From the NCBI RefSeq assembly GCF_017654505.1, contig NC_054538.1, positions 23,477,783 through 23,541,782 on the forward strand: a stretch of DNA of 64,000 nt, in the 5' to 3' direction. This document shows, in pieces, positions 41,165-51,600 of this stretch. Below the pieces are notes generated by a model. That model did not search any database, was not told the DNA's origin, and saw only the letters and a program-made list of their open reading frames with translations. Source of the DNA: Polyodon spathula (lineage: Eukaryota > Chordata > Actinopteri > Acipenseriformes > Polyodontidae). A program made the position numbers and the translations under genes. Position 1 is the first letter of the stretch; each line of letters starts with the position of its first letter.

Positions 41165-41660
41165 ACAGCCCAAACTTGAAATTGGTTGATACCCAGATCA
41201 AAGCTGCTCTGAGAGTGGTTAGCGGCACTCTCAAGTCAACACCACTCCCCTGGCTACGAGCACTTTCTAACATCCCAACTGCTCATATCTGGTGAGACAC
41301 CGCTGTAATTCAAGAATACAACAGGATCCTTGCCAACCCAGACCTGCCAATCTGCCGAGATCTCATGTCTGCTCCGCCAGACCACCTCAAGTCTAGAAGA
41401 CCATTCTGGCCTCATACCTCCACAATTCAACCCCGGATTGAAGAACCGACAAAGGAGTCGCTAGTTTTCTCCCTTCTGCAGAGACATTGGTCCACACTTA
41501 ACCGGTTAAGAACTACACATGGGAGATGCAGCTACCTCCTGCATAAATGGAAAACTAAGGATACACTATATTGCCACTGCAGTGAAGTCCAAACTACCAA
41601 ACACATTGTGAACAGTTACCCACTGTGTGCCTTTACAGGTATACCATTTACTGACAACTA
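41165..41660 (+). mobile_element. LINE 3' fragment (Jockey/CR1 group)
   Basis: Translated sequence matches the post-RT region of Jockey/CR1-group LINEs: KVDTQIKAALRVVSGTLKST (first part from 41188, upstream of a stop at 41297), LKSRRPFWPH, LNRLRTTHGRC and the CCHC-like end LYCHCSEVQTTKHIVNSYPLC. The last 98 codons (41365-41661) are open. No RT core is present. This family is distinct from the CR1 at 1.2 kb. Confidence 0.6.
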
Positions 41661-41950
41661 AGGACATTTAAATGGCTTTCAAACCTCAATATATAACTTT
41701 AGTAATTGCATTTCTACACAATACAAAAATAAAGAGTTCACTAAATATAGGTTTTGTGAGCACATAGTGTAGTATATAGACATGACTGCAGTGATACTTT
41801 TGACAAACATTTTTTCTATAAACACAATTATAATATTGTATTTCTTTCATTCATAAAACTTAGAACTATCATTGTAGAGCTTTGTGAACAGAGCCCAACA
41901 TCTTCAAAGATTATAATTGGTGCTGTATGAATTTTTGTCTTCTGACTCAG

Positions 41951-42055
41951 GGAGGACATGTTCTGAAAACATAGATGACTGTTGGTCCAGACCTTGTTTA
42001 AATGAAGGCACTTGTGAAGATCTCATCAATGGTTTCAGATGTGTTTGCCCACTTG
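41951..42055 (+). CDS. eys: eys exon 9 of window (human exon 13 equivalent)
   Basis: The acceptor is tctgactcag|gga and the donor is cacttg|gtaagt, a symmetric phase 1-1 exon of 35 codons. It encodes GRTC, closing the previous module, and a calcium-type EGF from [15 protein letters not shown] to CVCPLG. The human counterpart as I recall it is 114 bp, so the fish exon is three codons shorter. It is followed by a 17-kb intron that holds the densest cluster of mobile elements in the window. Confidence 0.9.
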
Positions 42056-42390
42056 GTAAGTATGCTTTTAAATAAGACTTAACTAAACAGATAATTTCAT
42101 GAACTTAGTGTGTGCATTTGTTCAAATGGATAAAATGTTGTTTCAAAGAAAAACAATTCTGGAAAAGCACCCAAAAAATCTAAATAAAAAGTTCTTTATA
42201 CTATGACAGCTATAACAGTTACTTAAAAAATACTTTGAAAAAATAATATAAAAATTATATGTCAGGAAATTCCCAATTATATTATCCATTTCTTTATTAT
42301 TACAAGAACATGCTTAGTCAGGTTAATTCAATGTGAATGTGTTACAATTAATTAATTTAGTTTCATGAAACGAAAATGCAACTATAATTA

Positions 42391-43020
42391 CACTATGTAA
42401 CACAATTTTTGTTCCTGGGTAGTAAGTGTTATTTCCTAATTGCTTATGCCTCAAAAGTATAGAAAATGGCTATTATTCCCCACAAACTTTGCTTTTGTGA
42501 GCAGGACAGTGATATTTCAAAATATCACTATTTCCAGTGGGAAAATGGGCAAATGTGTGTCTTTTCGTTCACATAAAGTCAGAAAAAAACAACATATGAA
42601 TCCAAATTAACATGTATTTATACTAAAGTAATACAAACATGACTACAAAAGATATAGAAGTGAGTAGTTTTTCAAGATTTACGATTATACTGTATTTACG
42701 ATTATACTGTATTTACAGTATAATCGTAAATCTCGAAAAACTACTCACTTCTAAATCTTTTGTAGTCATTTTTGTATTACTTTAGTATAAATACATGTTA
42801 ATTTGGATTCATATGTAGTTTTTTTCTGACTTTATGTCAACGAAAAGACACACATTTGCCCATTTTCCCACTGGAAATAGTGATATTTTGAAATATCACT
42901 GTCCTGCTCACAAAAGCAAAGTTTGTGGGGAATAATAGCCATTTTCTATACTTTTGAGGCATAAACAATTAGGAAATAACGCTTACTACCCAGGAACAAA
43001 AAAAAAATTGTTACATGGTG
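42391..43020. mobile_element. 630-bp palindromic element with CACTA-like ends
   Basis: Left arm 42391-about 42703 and right arm about 42716-43020 are reverse complements at well over 90 percent by eye. The ends are cactatgtaac and gttacatggtg, so the termini read CACTA and CACCA. Both flanks are tta (42388-42390 and 43021-43023), a 3-bp target duplication as produced by the CACTA/EnSpm superfamily. There is no coding capacity. The centre holds a direct duplication of acgattatactgtattt. The superfamily assignment is inferred from ends and duplication length. Confidence 0.7.
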
Positions 43021-43023
43021 TTA

Positions 43024-43925
43024 TACTCAATGATTCCTTGTAGCTTAGACTTTTGGGTCTGTTGGTTTGGAAACTCAATTTGTTGAAGTGTCCAGTACAA
43101 AAGGCTCTCCTAACAGCAACAAAGTTTTTAATCCCAAAATCGGATCAAACTTGGCAACAAAGTTTTCAATCTAATAGAATCAACAACCAGCTGCAACAAA
43201 GTCTTCAGTCCTTGGTAAGAGCAATGCAACAGCACCCATCTGCTCTGTCACTTCTGTGACAGAATGTTTAGCTACCCAAATAGCAGGGTACAGTTTCTTT
43301 TGGAAACTGTGGTTTTAGGTGTTCAGCGGACCCAGACGGTTTTGTCTGATAATAGTCTCTGTAAATTTTACGGTAGTCCTCCAGCAGGGCCTCGGTTTGA
43401 CCACTTGTGATCGTTGACTGGCTTGCAGCTTGCTTTTTCTTCTTGGGTCTGTTTTTAGGCAGCCCGTCTTGGGTCTGTTTTTAATCTGTCCTTTCTTAGG
43501 TCTGTTTTTAGGTCCTGGAGTTGCAGCTTCGCTTAACAGAGTGACAGCACATTGTTTAGCATTTGATGTGGAGCACAAAATGTTTAGTTTTGCTTGGGTA
43601 TTTGTAGTCTTTTCACTCTGCTAAATAGCTACTTTCAGGAGGTCATTGGTGTATCTTGCTTCATTAAAACTCACAGGCCTTTGATGTTTTAACGTCCTTC
43701 TCCACTTCCCCATGTCAAACACTTGCGGTTGCAGATGTAAATTATCTGTGGATAATTCAATTGTCCTTTCAGCCTATTCCAGTCCAAGTGCCACCTTGTT
43801 TAGCCATCCAGTTCAGTAGGTCACATAGTTCAGTATGTCTTCAATAAAGGGGCCCTTTTTCTCAAGATAGTTACATTTCTTATACACTTTTCAGGTATTA
43901 ATATCAAATTTAGGGAATGTGCACC
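43024..43925. other. Intron, unidentified with short repeats
   Basis: No gene recognised. Three copies of gggtctgttttta-like units lie at 43445, 43471 and 43498, and aacaaagtttt recurs near 43120 and 43155. Confidence 0.45.
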
Positions 43926-43929
43926 ACAC

Positions 43930-44225
43930 CATTGAGGCATTTCATACACCTCTGCGTCAGCCTGCACCACGAGCACTATAGCACTCTGGACTTGTGAACC
44001 TATATGTCTTTGTGTGTGTTCTACTGTGTTTTATTTACGAACTGTGTCTTATTATTTCGGGACTGCAACCTGTTGTTTTGGAACAGGGATTATTCTTTGT
44101 GGTCGCCAGACCAGGATTATAAAAATAAAACCTGTTTGTATCGTGAACTTTGTCTGTCTTCTGTTTCATAATCACATCACCACTAAACTTGCGCACTGCA
44201 AACCATTTTGCCACACGTGCTGTTG
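43930..44225 (+). repeat. 5' LTR remnant of the Gmr1-like element
   Basis: Ends just before the gag start at 44240. The stretch 44110-44218 is repeated at 49051-49115. The left boundary is not determined. The aataaaacctg at 44125 may be the polyadenylation signal. Confidence 0.5.
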
Positions 44226-44239
44226 CTGTCCGAGGAGAC

Positions 44240-44808
44240 ATGGCTCTAATCGAGAGGGTTGGGCTTCCGATGACACCCAATCCACAAACGGGACCAGTGA
44301 TGACGGCTCCAAAGGCACGTGCACAGAAAATGCTGATGGAGGATCACCCAGAAACATACCTTGTCATGTTTGAGAGGTTGGCTACCACCGGATCATGGCC
44401 AAAGGAGTTCTGGGTGACCCAGCAAAGGCTCTGCTTGATCGGGGAAGCCCAGGCAGCTTATCAGGCCGTGACAGATGCCAATGCCGCCCAATACTACCTG
44501 GTAAAGCAAGCCATTCTTAGGCGCCTGAACGTCGCGGGGTAGACAAACGGTACGATTTAGGAAGTACCGGAGATCCATGGATACACACCCCAGGGTTATC
44601 GCACAGCGATTGCGTGACCACATGGTGCAGTGGCTAAGCCCCGCCCACAAGTCAGGCATACAGATGGGTGAGACTATCTTCACCAAACAGTTTTGCCATG
44701 TTGTTGGCGCCGAAACCCAGGCAAGGATACAGCGCCACAATCCCGACAACCTGGAAGATGCTGTGAAACTAGCTGAGGATTTCAAAGACTCACTTATGTG
44801 GTTTTAGG
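44240..44808 (+). pseudogene. Gag of Gmr1-like element (SCAN-like)
   Basis: Starts MALIERVGLPMTPNPQ. The first 100 codons are open to 44542 and contain EDHPETYLVMFERLATTG and WVTQQRLCLIGEAQAAY. After a frameshift the frame at 44577-44808 reads IAQRLRDHMVQWLSPAH, then ETIFTKQFCHVVGAETQ, then HNPDNLEDAVKLAEDF. This last part has the helical layout and Trp-Leu-x-Pro and LAED-type signatures of SCAN domains, which are thought to derive from Gmr1-like Gag. Function inferred: capsid assembly. No zinc knuckle is seen. Confidence 0.7.
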
Positions 44809-44810
44809 GA

Positions 44811-45000
44811 ATGTGAAAACCCACACATTAGTGGACACGGTATGTGTGTGCAAACCTTAATTCGGACAGCTGTCTTGGGCAGTGTGTCATGGCATCCACA
44901 AGGTCAGGTTGCTATCTCCTCTATACATGGAGACAAGGCAGCATACCCTACACAAAGTATACTCATCAGTGGGACCGATAAAATGTCACCTATTCATAGG
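44811..45000 (+). pseudogene. Retropepsin-like protease remnant
   Basis: Right after Gag the sequence reads NVKTHTLVDT, then in the adjoining frame CVQTLIRTAVLG. LVDTG is the usual aspartic protease active-site motif. Here the Gly codon is lost at a one-base frame change, so the enzyme is dead. Confidence 0.5.
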
Positions 45001-45409
45001 GGTGGCAGAAAGGCTACCACACCCAGTAAACGTGGCAGGAAAAGATTGGTGATATTTTTCCCTTATAAGCTGAAATGTTTTTCCCTATTTTTGTTCTAGA
45101 AAAACTAAAAGAGAGACGGATCAAAAAATGGGAGGGTGCATCAATGAGATGAGGCTGGGGTCTGGTGGGAGAATGCTCTGATGGTAACAAATGCCAAAGG
45201 GAGCTGGTAAAAAGTGTGACCAATAGGGCGAGGTTACTGTGCCATCCAGAACAGAAGCTACTCCAGCCACTTTCAATATACCAGATATGGGCATCAAGGG
45301 CGGACCTAATGTGGGGCCAAACCAATGAAACCACACTGGGTATGCTTGGGAACAGGTCCGTTCTATTGAAGGTAAGGATGTTGAAGGTGCTGGGATGCTA
45401 GTATATCCA

Positions 45410-46500
45410 CACTTCCTTATCAAGGGGCAATTGTTATATGGAGCAAACCTTGCCACGTGCACAGGGCAGCCTGTAACACAATTGATTGCTCCCCTGTCTT
45501 GTCAACTCAAGGTCATGAGTCTGGCGCATGATATCCCTTTTGCAGGGCACCTTGGAGCTGACAAAACATAATGAAGTATCGAAATATGTAGCCATGTGCC
45601 CGCCCCTTTGGTCCCACTGCCAATTATTTCTAGTCCCTTTGAGACCATTGCAATGGACATAGTGGACCATGTGCTACTTTCTAATTTCTGGTGTATGCAC
45701 ATATTAGTGGTGGTAGATTATGCAGCACGATACATGGAAGTAGTTCCATTGAGGTCAACTGGTGCAGCTGCAATAGCCAAGGAACTAGTGCATATTATGC
45801 CAAGAGTAGGGATCCCCAAAGAGATACTGACTAAACATGAAACTAACTTCTTGTCTAATACGTTACAGCAAGTCTACAAAATATAAAAAAAATATGTCCC
45901 ATCAGGAGATTTGTTTATCATCCACAGACAAATGGTTTTGTGGAGCATTTTAATCAAACCTTAAAGCAGATGCTAAAATGATTTATGAGTTTACGATTTA
46001 CCTAATTTTTGCAGTAAGAGGTGCCGCAGAGTTCAACAGGGTTCTCCCCCTTCGAGGTATTGTAATGCTGACAACCTTGCAGCATCCTCAATCTGTTGAG
46101 AAAGGGTTTGGGAAGAGCACAAAGGCTCGTCCAAAAATGTAGTGCAGCATATGCTCCTACTTGGAAATCGCCTGGATTTGGTCTGTTGTTTGGCCCAGGA
46201 CATTCTCAAGTCAGCTCAGCACCGAAAACAGCAACATTACAATAAAAGTGTGCAAATTCGGACCTTTCGAGCAGGAGACAAGTAATGCTGCTTCTTCCCT
46301 GCTGTGTGCTAAATGGCAGGGGGCATATGAGGTGATTGGGGCTATAGGAAAAGTAAATTATGAAATTAGTCAGCCCGATCGCCATAATGAACGAGAAATT
46401 TATCATGTGAATTTGTTAAAGCCCTGGCAGACAAGGGAGGCCTTATTTATAACCCCAGGCAAAGTAGATGATGATTTAGGCCCCTGTCTAGACCCCTAGC
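45410..46500 (+). pseudogene. Integrase of Gmr1-like element
   Basis: The N-terminal part has MSLAHDIPFAGHLGADKT (about 45514-45569), the His side of the zinc-binding domain. The Cys side is deleted. The catalytic core frame 45596-45886 reads PLPIISSPFETIAMDIVDHV with the first Asp. It continues to GIPKEILTKHETNF, where the second Asp is replaced. The third acidic residue survives in VYHPQTNGFVEHFNQTLKQ (45913-45970) after a frameshift. The C-terminal domain is at 46161-46499 (AKWQGAYEVIGAIGKVNYEI, YHVNLLKPW). It lies upstream of the reverse transcriptase. Confidence 0.8.
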
Positions 46501-46599
46501 ACCAGAGACATTTTCCATTGGGCAGTGGATGCAGCAGGATTTAATTCCTGGCTGGGCCCCAAATTTTCATGGACGGGCCGTTTATGACTTAATGAAGTA

Positions 46600-47136
46600 A
46601 ATGTAATGATGTAGTTATCATTATGCGTACTGAGGACACTATACTGTTAGAAATAGCACCATATTCTCCAAGAATGTACACTCTACCAAAACATTTTGTC
46701 AGTCAGACATCCGATATACCACCAACGGACATAGCAGCACAAATTCCATAACATTACCGAGTTACAAGTCACTACCACACAAAGAAAATGATAGTTTCTG
46801 ACAAAAGCTCTCAAACGTATATTCGACTTCCAAAAGTGAGCTTAAATTTAAAAAGCTCTCATACAGTGACTAAAAGTGAATTTCAAAATTTCCCTTTGAG
46901 CTTTAGAAGTGTCAGTTACATGGGACAAAAACAAAACAGGAATAGAGGCATGAGTTGAACATAACATACAGTACGTCTCAGCTGCATCAGTCAACTCAAT
47001 TCAAATTGATAAAAGTAAATGTAGGTACTTACATTACTGGCGCATTTGTTGATCATCGGTTTGGTTTCTTTTTACAAAACGTGTCGGGACATAGCTAATG
47101 ATCCGGTTTACTGCAAAGTTGGCTAAACGTTCTGCA

Positions 47137-47194
<58 letters not shown>

Positions 47195-47590
47195 TTAGCA
47201 GATACCCTTATCCAGGTCGACTTACAATTGTTAGAAGATATCACATTATTTTGTACATACAATTACCCATTTATACAGTACAAATAACTAAACAGCAGCT
47301 GCACATGGTTGCTTGCGTGCCTTGCAATGAAAGAAAAGTTACGATATTTTTGCTGCCGACGCACTTAATTTCGATACTATAGTGAGGTGGGTGGGACGGA
47401 TATATATTTTTTAACCACAAGGATGAGCTAGACTCGCCGCAGTGGATTACAGTCTGATACAGTTTGGTATGAAATGTTTTTAATTGTCAATCGCTCCATA
47501 ACTGGGTTGGCCCATGAGCAAAATGGGTGGACCCAGGCCCCTCAGGCCCAAGCGTGACGCCGCCCCTGCCATGGGTTAACAGTTACTTCC
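46600..47590. other. Insertion between integrase and reverse transcriptase
   Basis: Sequence unlike the flanking pol. It includes an (ATT)n tract (47138-47193) followed by ttatccaggtcgacttacaa, a block commonly attached to such tracts in fish repeats. No coding sequence recognised. Confidence 0.5.
47138..47193. repeat. (ATT)n microsatellite
   Basis: About 18 ATT units. Confidence 0.95.
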
Positions 47591-47594
47591 AGAT

Positions 47595-48250
47595 CAGCAA
47601 AGAGAGCTGCGTAAGTTAATTGAGGAGTTCAGTTATGTTTTTTTTCTGACTTGCCCGGTATAACTAATCTTGTGGAATATGCTATTGTCACTCCCTCAGG
47701 TGTCATGGTGCGAGAGAGACCTTACCGGATCCCAGAAAGCAAATGAAGTGCCGTTAGAAAAGAGGTATGGGCAATGCTCGAACTTGGGGTGATTGAACCT
47801 TCCAGGAGCGAGTGGTGCAGTCCGATTGTGATAGTTGCCAAAAAGGACCGCACCAACCGCATTTGCATTGATTTCCTTAAGGTAAATGCTATTGCCAAGT
47901 TTGACGCCTACCCCGTGCCTCGGATCGACAAGCTTCTCGATAGACTGGGAATGGCTAGGTTTATCTCCGCTTTGGACCTGACAAAAGGATACTGGCAGAT
48001 CCCATTAACACACAGCTCTAGAGAGAACTGCATTTTCAGCTCCTAATGGTCTGTTTCACTTTATAACCATGCCATTTGGGCTACATACTGCGCCCGCTGC
48101 CTTTCAGAGACAAATGGACCAGGTCTTACACCCACATTGTGAGTATGCAAAGTGTATATTGACACTGGTTATTTACAGCATTTAGCTAGGATTATGGCCA
48201 TCCTTCATTCTATAAGGGTTGCCCGGCTTACAGCCAACTTGAGAAAATGT
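47595..48250 (+). pseudogene. Reverse transcriptase of Gmr1-like element
   Basis: The leader (EEFSYV, then VEYAIVTPSGVMVRERPYRI across frames) leads into the open frame 47774-48046. That frame reads GVIEPSRSEWCSPIVIVAKK, RICIDFLKVNAI and FISALDLTKGYWQIPL, which are Gypsy-class RT blocks. FTTMPFGL-type sequence follows near 48060. The YxDD catalytic block near 48140-48170 is destroyed, and the downstream link is shortened. Confidence 0.85.
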
Positions 48251-48274
48251 GTTTGCTAACCAGAAACTCAGTAT

Positions 48275-48935
48275 TTGGGATTTATTATGGGAAATGGACA
48301 AGTGAAACCCGTTGTCACCAAAGTCCAGGCTTTGGTGGACACAGCAAACCCCAAAACCAAGGCTCAGATGAGGTCTTTACTGGGATTGGCTGGATATTAC
48401 CGAAGATTCATCCCTGAGTATGCCACAATGGTCAATCCCTTAGTTGACCTCTCTAAAAAGAGTGCTCCAAATTTGATTAAGTGGTCAGGAGAATGTCAGA
48501 GGGTGTTTCATACCATCAAGCAGAGACTTTGCCAGGCCTCCACTCTCATCACACCATATTTCACCAAGAGATTCATCCTCCAGATCGACACTTCAGATGT
48601 TGGTTTGGGAGCAGTTTTGTCCCAAACAGTTTACGGGGGTAGAACCCCCCCCCCCCCCCATCATGTACCTCAGTAAAAACAAGCTCCCTCGAGAGTGCAA
48701 CTACTCCTTAGTCTAAAAGGAGTGTTTGGCCATTAAATGGGCTACTCACTCTTTATGATATTACCTGATGGGACATGCATTCAATCTTGTCACTACCACA
48801 CCCCACTCAAGTGGTTAAGCACAATGAAGGACAGCAATGTCCAGATAACTTGGTGGTATCTGGCATTGCAGCCCTTCATGTATCATATGATTCACCATGC
48901 AAGGACAGAGAAAGAATGAATCTTGGTTATAAATC
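48275..48935 (+). pseudogene. RT connection and RNase H of Gmr1-like element
   Basis: The open frame 48275-48676 includes MRSLLGLAGYYRRFIPEYA, the RT connection, and FILQIDTSDVGLGAVLSQ, the start of RNase H with its first acidic residue. A C-run at 48645-48659 shifts the frame. The rest, as far as HHTPLKWL-like and LALQPFMYHMIHHART, is readable to 48919. Typical Gypsy-class RNase H; broken. Confidence 0.82.
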
Positions 48936-49045
48936 TCCTTCCTGACCTGTGAGAGCACTGTGTAAGGGGAACAATGTGCCTTGGACTGGATGGCCTGACA
49001 ATTCATTCCCAGGGTTAGGTAGAAGTCGGCCATCTAGAAAGGGGG

Positions 49046-49130
49046 CGGCAGATCAGGATTACAAAAATAAAACCATCACTACACCTGCACACTGCAAACC
49101 ACTTTGCCACAGACAGGCAACAGCCCTTTT
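49046..49130 (+). repeat. 3' LTR remnant of the Gmr1-like element
   Basis: Partial copy of the 5' LTR end, lacking about 45 bp present at 44126-44170. It marks the 3' limit of the element. Confidence 0.5.
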
Positions 49131-49689
49131 TGTACCAGGACACAAGTCTTCGCTGCCACTACATTACCTGGGAAATGATTCACTCCTAAAGGCTCAATAA
49201 CAGTTGAATACTCTACTATGGTTTTAATAGCTTGTAGCTAATACAAATTTCACTGTGCCAGTTGGGACCCATATGGGAACTCAGCCTGCTTCTATTGCAA
49301 AACCATTCAGCACTCAGTCAATCAATCAATCCTTTTGTATGACATGTCTTCACAGCTTGTTTCCAACCCACTTCAGCCTGCTGCAGAAACAGACTGTAAA
49401 TATTCAGAACCATGTTGCTGCAACAGTAAATCACAACATTCACTTATGATATTCATACCCAGGGACAACCATTTTATTTTGTCTGGAGGGTGGGAGGGGA
49501 ATTTACATGGGGCAAGTCATAGTAAACCAATATGATTTTATACCAGTGTATGCACTGCGCTAATATGTTTTTAAAAACAGGTCAAAACATAAATAATCTG
49601 TGTACTATATAAACTTAACTAGGTATTGGGGTGGGGAGGGAATCTAAAGAGGTATTTACATTGAGGTTAAATTTATCCTGCCATCTTGG

Positions 49690-49985
49690 CTATCCACTGT
49701 GTAATCACAGCAGTGTCTGCTGCAGTAATCTTAGTCCAATTCCTATTATCCCTGCTCAGTCATTCTCTGGATTGGACCAATCTACGACTAGCTTTATTTG
49801 ATGTCATATTTTTGTCTAATAAGGATCAATTAATTAGTGATTTTATTCAGGATTACCAAATTGATATTCTGTCTTTAACTGAAACTTAGCTTGGGCCTAA
49901 TGACAATGTTTCCCTGGTTGAGGCTTCTCCATTTAACTATTATTTTTTCCAGAAAGCTCGCTGTACTGGGCAAGGTTATACTCAT
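49690..49985 (+). mobile_element. L2-like LINE endonuclease fragment
   Basis: Reads ALFDVIFLSNKDQLISDFIQ, then DILSLTET and LGPNDNVSLVEASPFNY, the start of the AP endonuclease domain of L2-type LINEs. LTET carries the catalytic Glu. A stop follows the Thr where Trp is usual. The rest of the element resumes at 51600. Confidence 0.65.
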
Positions 49986-50019
49986 TAACGAAAACTGAAA
50001 ATGAAATGGACAAAAATGG

Positions 50020-50170
50020 TAAAGAAATTATTCTGTCAACGGTAAAAACTGAAACACACACTAGCTACCTGGTACATAATGGAGAAAAAGTTATAACTGA
50101 TCATTACAGATAATGGAGCTAACATTGTGAAAGCCGTTAAACTTTGAGGGTCTGTTTAGTTTTATAAACT
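50020..50170 (+). mobile_element. hAT transposase remnant
   Basis: The word ITDNGANIVKAVK is encoded at 50105-50143, a motif of hAT/ZBED transposase catalytic cores. Surrounding codons are too decayed to follow. Confidence 0.4.
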
Positions 50171-50365
50171 ATGAACTACTGTAAAGACAGATTTTTAAAA
50201 ATGAATTATAGAAATAAAGCAGTGTTTGAATCAGAAAGCGGAAAGGCTGTTAAAAATGTGTTAATGACCTGCCTTTTTCCTTATTTACAATCTGTATTTT
50301 TTTTTTCTAACAATCCACGACAACGAGTGTCCTTTTGGGCAGGTTAAATTATTGATCATTCCTAG

Positions 50366-50401
<36 letters not shown>

Positions 50402-51186
50402 TCAGAACGGTGTGTGTCGAGGGATGGATCAAATATATGCCCATGATAAAGAAGATTATATTTAGTTTCTTATTATAAGCACATAGCGTGATAAAAGTAT
50501 CAGCCTGTAACCGGTCATGAAAACATAAAACAATTAAATTAGCCCATGAAAATGCTCAGAGAAGACACTTAATTTATTGTTACTTAAAAAATGTGTAGTT
50601 TAAAAATAGTCCTTATTTAATTTTACAATCCATTTGCATTGGCCAAATTTAAAGGCAGGATACATATAGTTTTGTACATATAGCACTTTCACAGCATTAT
50701 TACAGAGACTTTAAACGTACTAGAGATAGTAATAAATTTCAGTAAGCTGTCAAAGTATGCTACAGCTATCCACATGTCAGCAGTTGTAAGAAGTTTTTTT
50801 TGTAATCACTGACAAAAAAATCAACTACAAAAGTTTAGTTTTTTTTTTTTTTTTTAATGCTTGTTTCAGATTACTTTCACAGCAGATTTTCCGTTTATTA
50901 GTGTTCAATTCATATATCATTGAATATGTTTGAAGAAAACTTTTGCATATTACATTTTCTTAATGTAATTTATTATGATCATGAATGCTTATGTTAGCTA
51001 AATGCAGAACAGGTGTTAAGATTTAAAAGGTGTTTTTACAAGTATGGATTCTGCTGTGGACACAGCTGAGGATGACTTATGAGGATGCTGATCTGTCAAA
51101 GTACACAAGGATGCCATGTCTGGCACATACCCTGCAGCTGACTTTGAAGGAAGCCTTCAAACATCCTAATACTGAAAAACCAATTT

Positions 51187-51600
51187 ATTTTTAGGCTCAT
51201 CTCACTGCTACCACCCCTGCGCTGACTCGGTAGGGGCAAAGATGAACACACACTGTCCTCCAAAGCGAGTGCCATCAGCCACCCGCATCTTTACACACTG
51301 CAGACTCACCATGCAGCCACCCAGAGCTACAGCGTCGGAGGACAATGCAGTTTTGGGCAGCTTACAGGCAAGCCCGCAGACGCCCGGCCAGACTACATTG
51401 GTCACTGGTGTGCAGTGGCCGCCCTGGCCAACTTAGCCCTCCCTCCACCCTGGTGGCGCTGGGCCGATTGTGCACCACCTCCTAGGAACTCCCAGTCATG
51501 GTTGGCAGTGACATAGCCTGGATTCGAGCTTGTGATCTCCAGGCTACAAGGCACATCTGCGTGGAGCGCCTTTACTGGATGTGCCACTTGGGAGCCCCAA
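51187..51600 (-). mobile_element. tRNA-derived SINE
   Basis: On the minus strand the element begins gggctcccaagtggcacatc. It has a box-B-like agctcgaatcc (51520-51530), an upstream box-A region, a long GC-rich body and an A/T-rich end near 51187. I recognise the body as a SINE I associate with sturgeon-like fishes. It interrupts the L2 LINE. Confidence 0.75.

Larger units (their letters stand above)
43930..49130 (+). mobile_element. Ty3/Gypsy-class retrotransposon, Gmr1-like order
   Basis: Degraded LTR element read 5' to 3' as LTR, Gag, protease, integrase, reverse transcriptase, RNase H, LTR. LTR ends are seen as a shared block: 44110-44218 and 49051-49115 both contain gattataaaaataaaacc-like sequence and ctgcaaacca.tttgccaca, with a deletion in the 3' copy. 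Integrase lies before reverse transcriptase, the reverse of the usual Gypsy order and as described for Gmr1 elements of fish. A stretch at 46600-47580 with an (ATT)n tract is probably a later insertion. All genes are broken. Confidence 0.75.

Noticed and set aside
43315..43624. Overlapping open frames rich in Lys-Pro and Gly-Leu repeats
   Set aside because: They arise from three short gggtctgttttta repeats and lack any domain.
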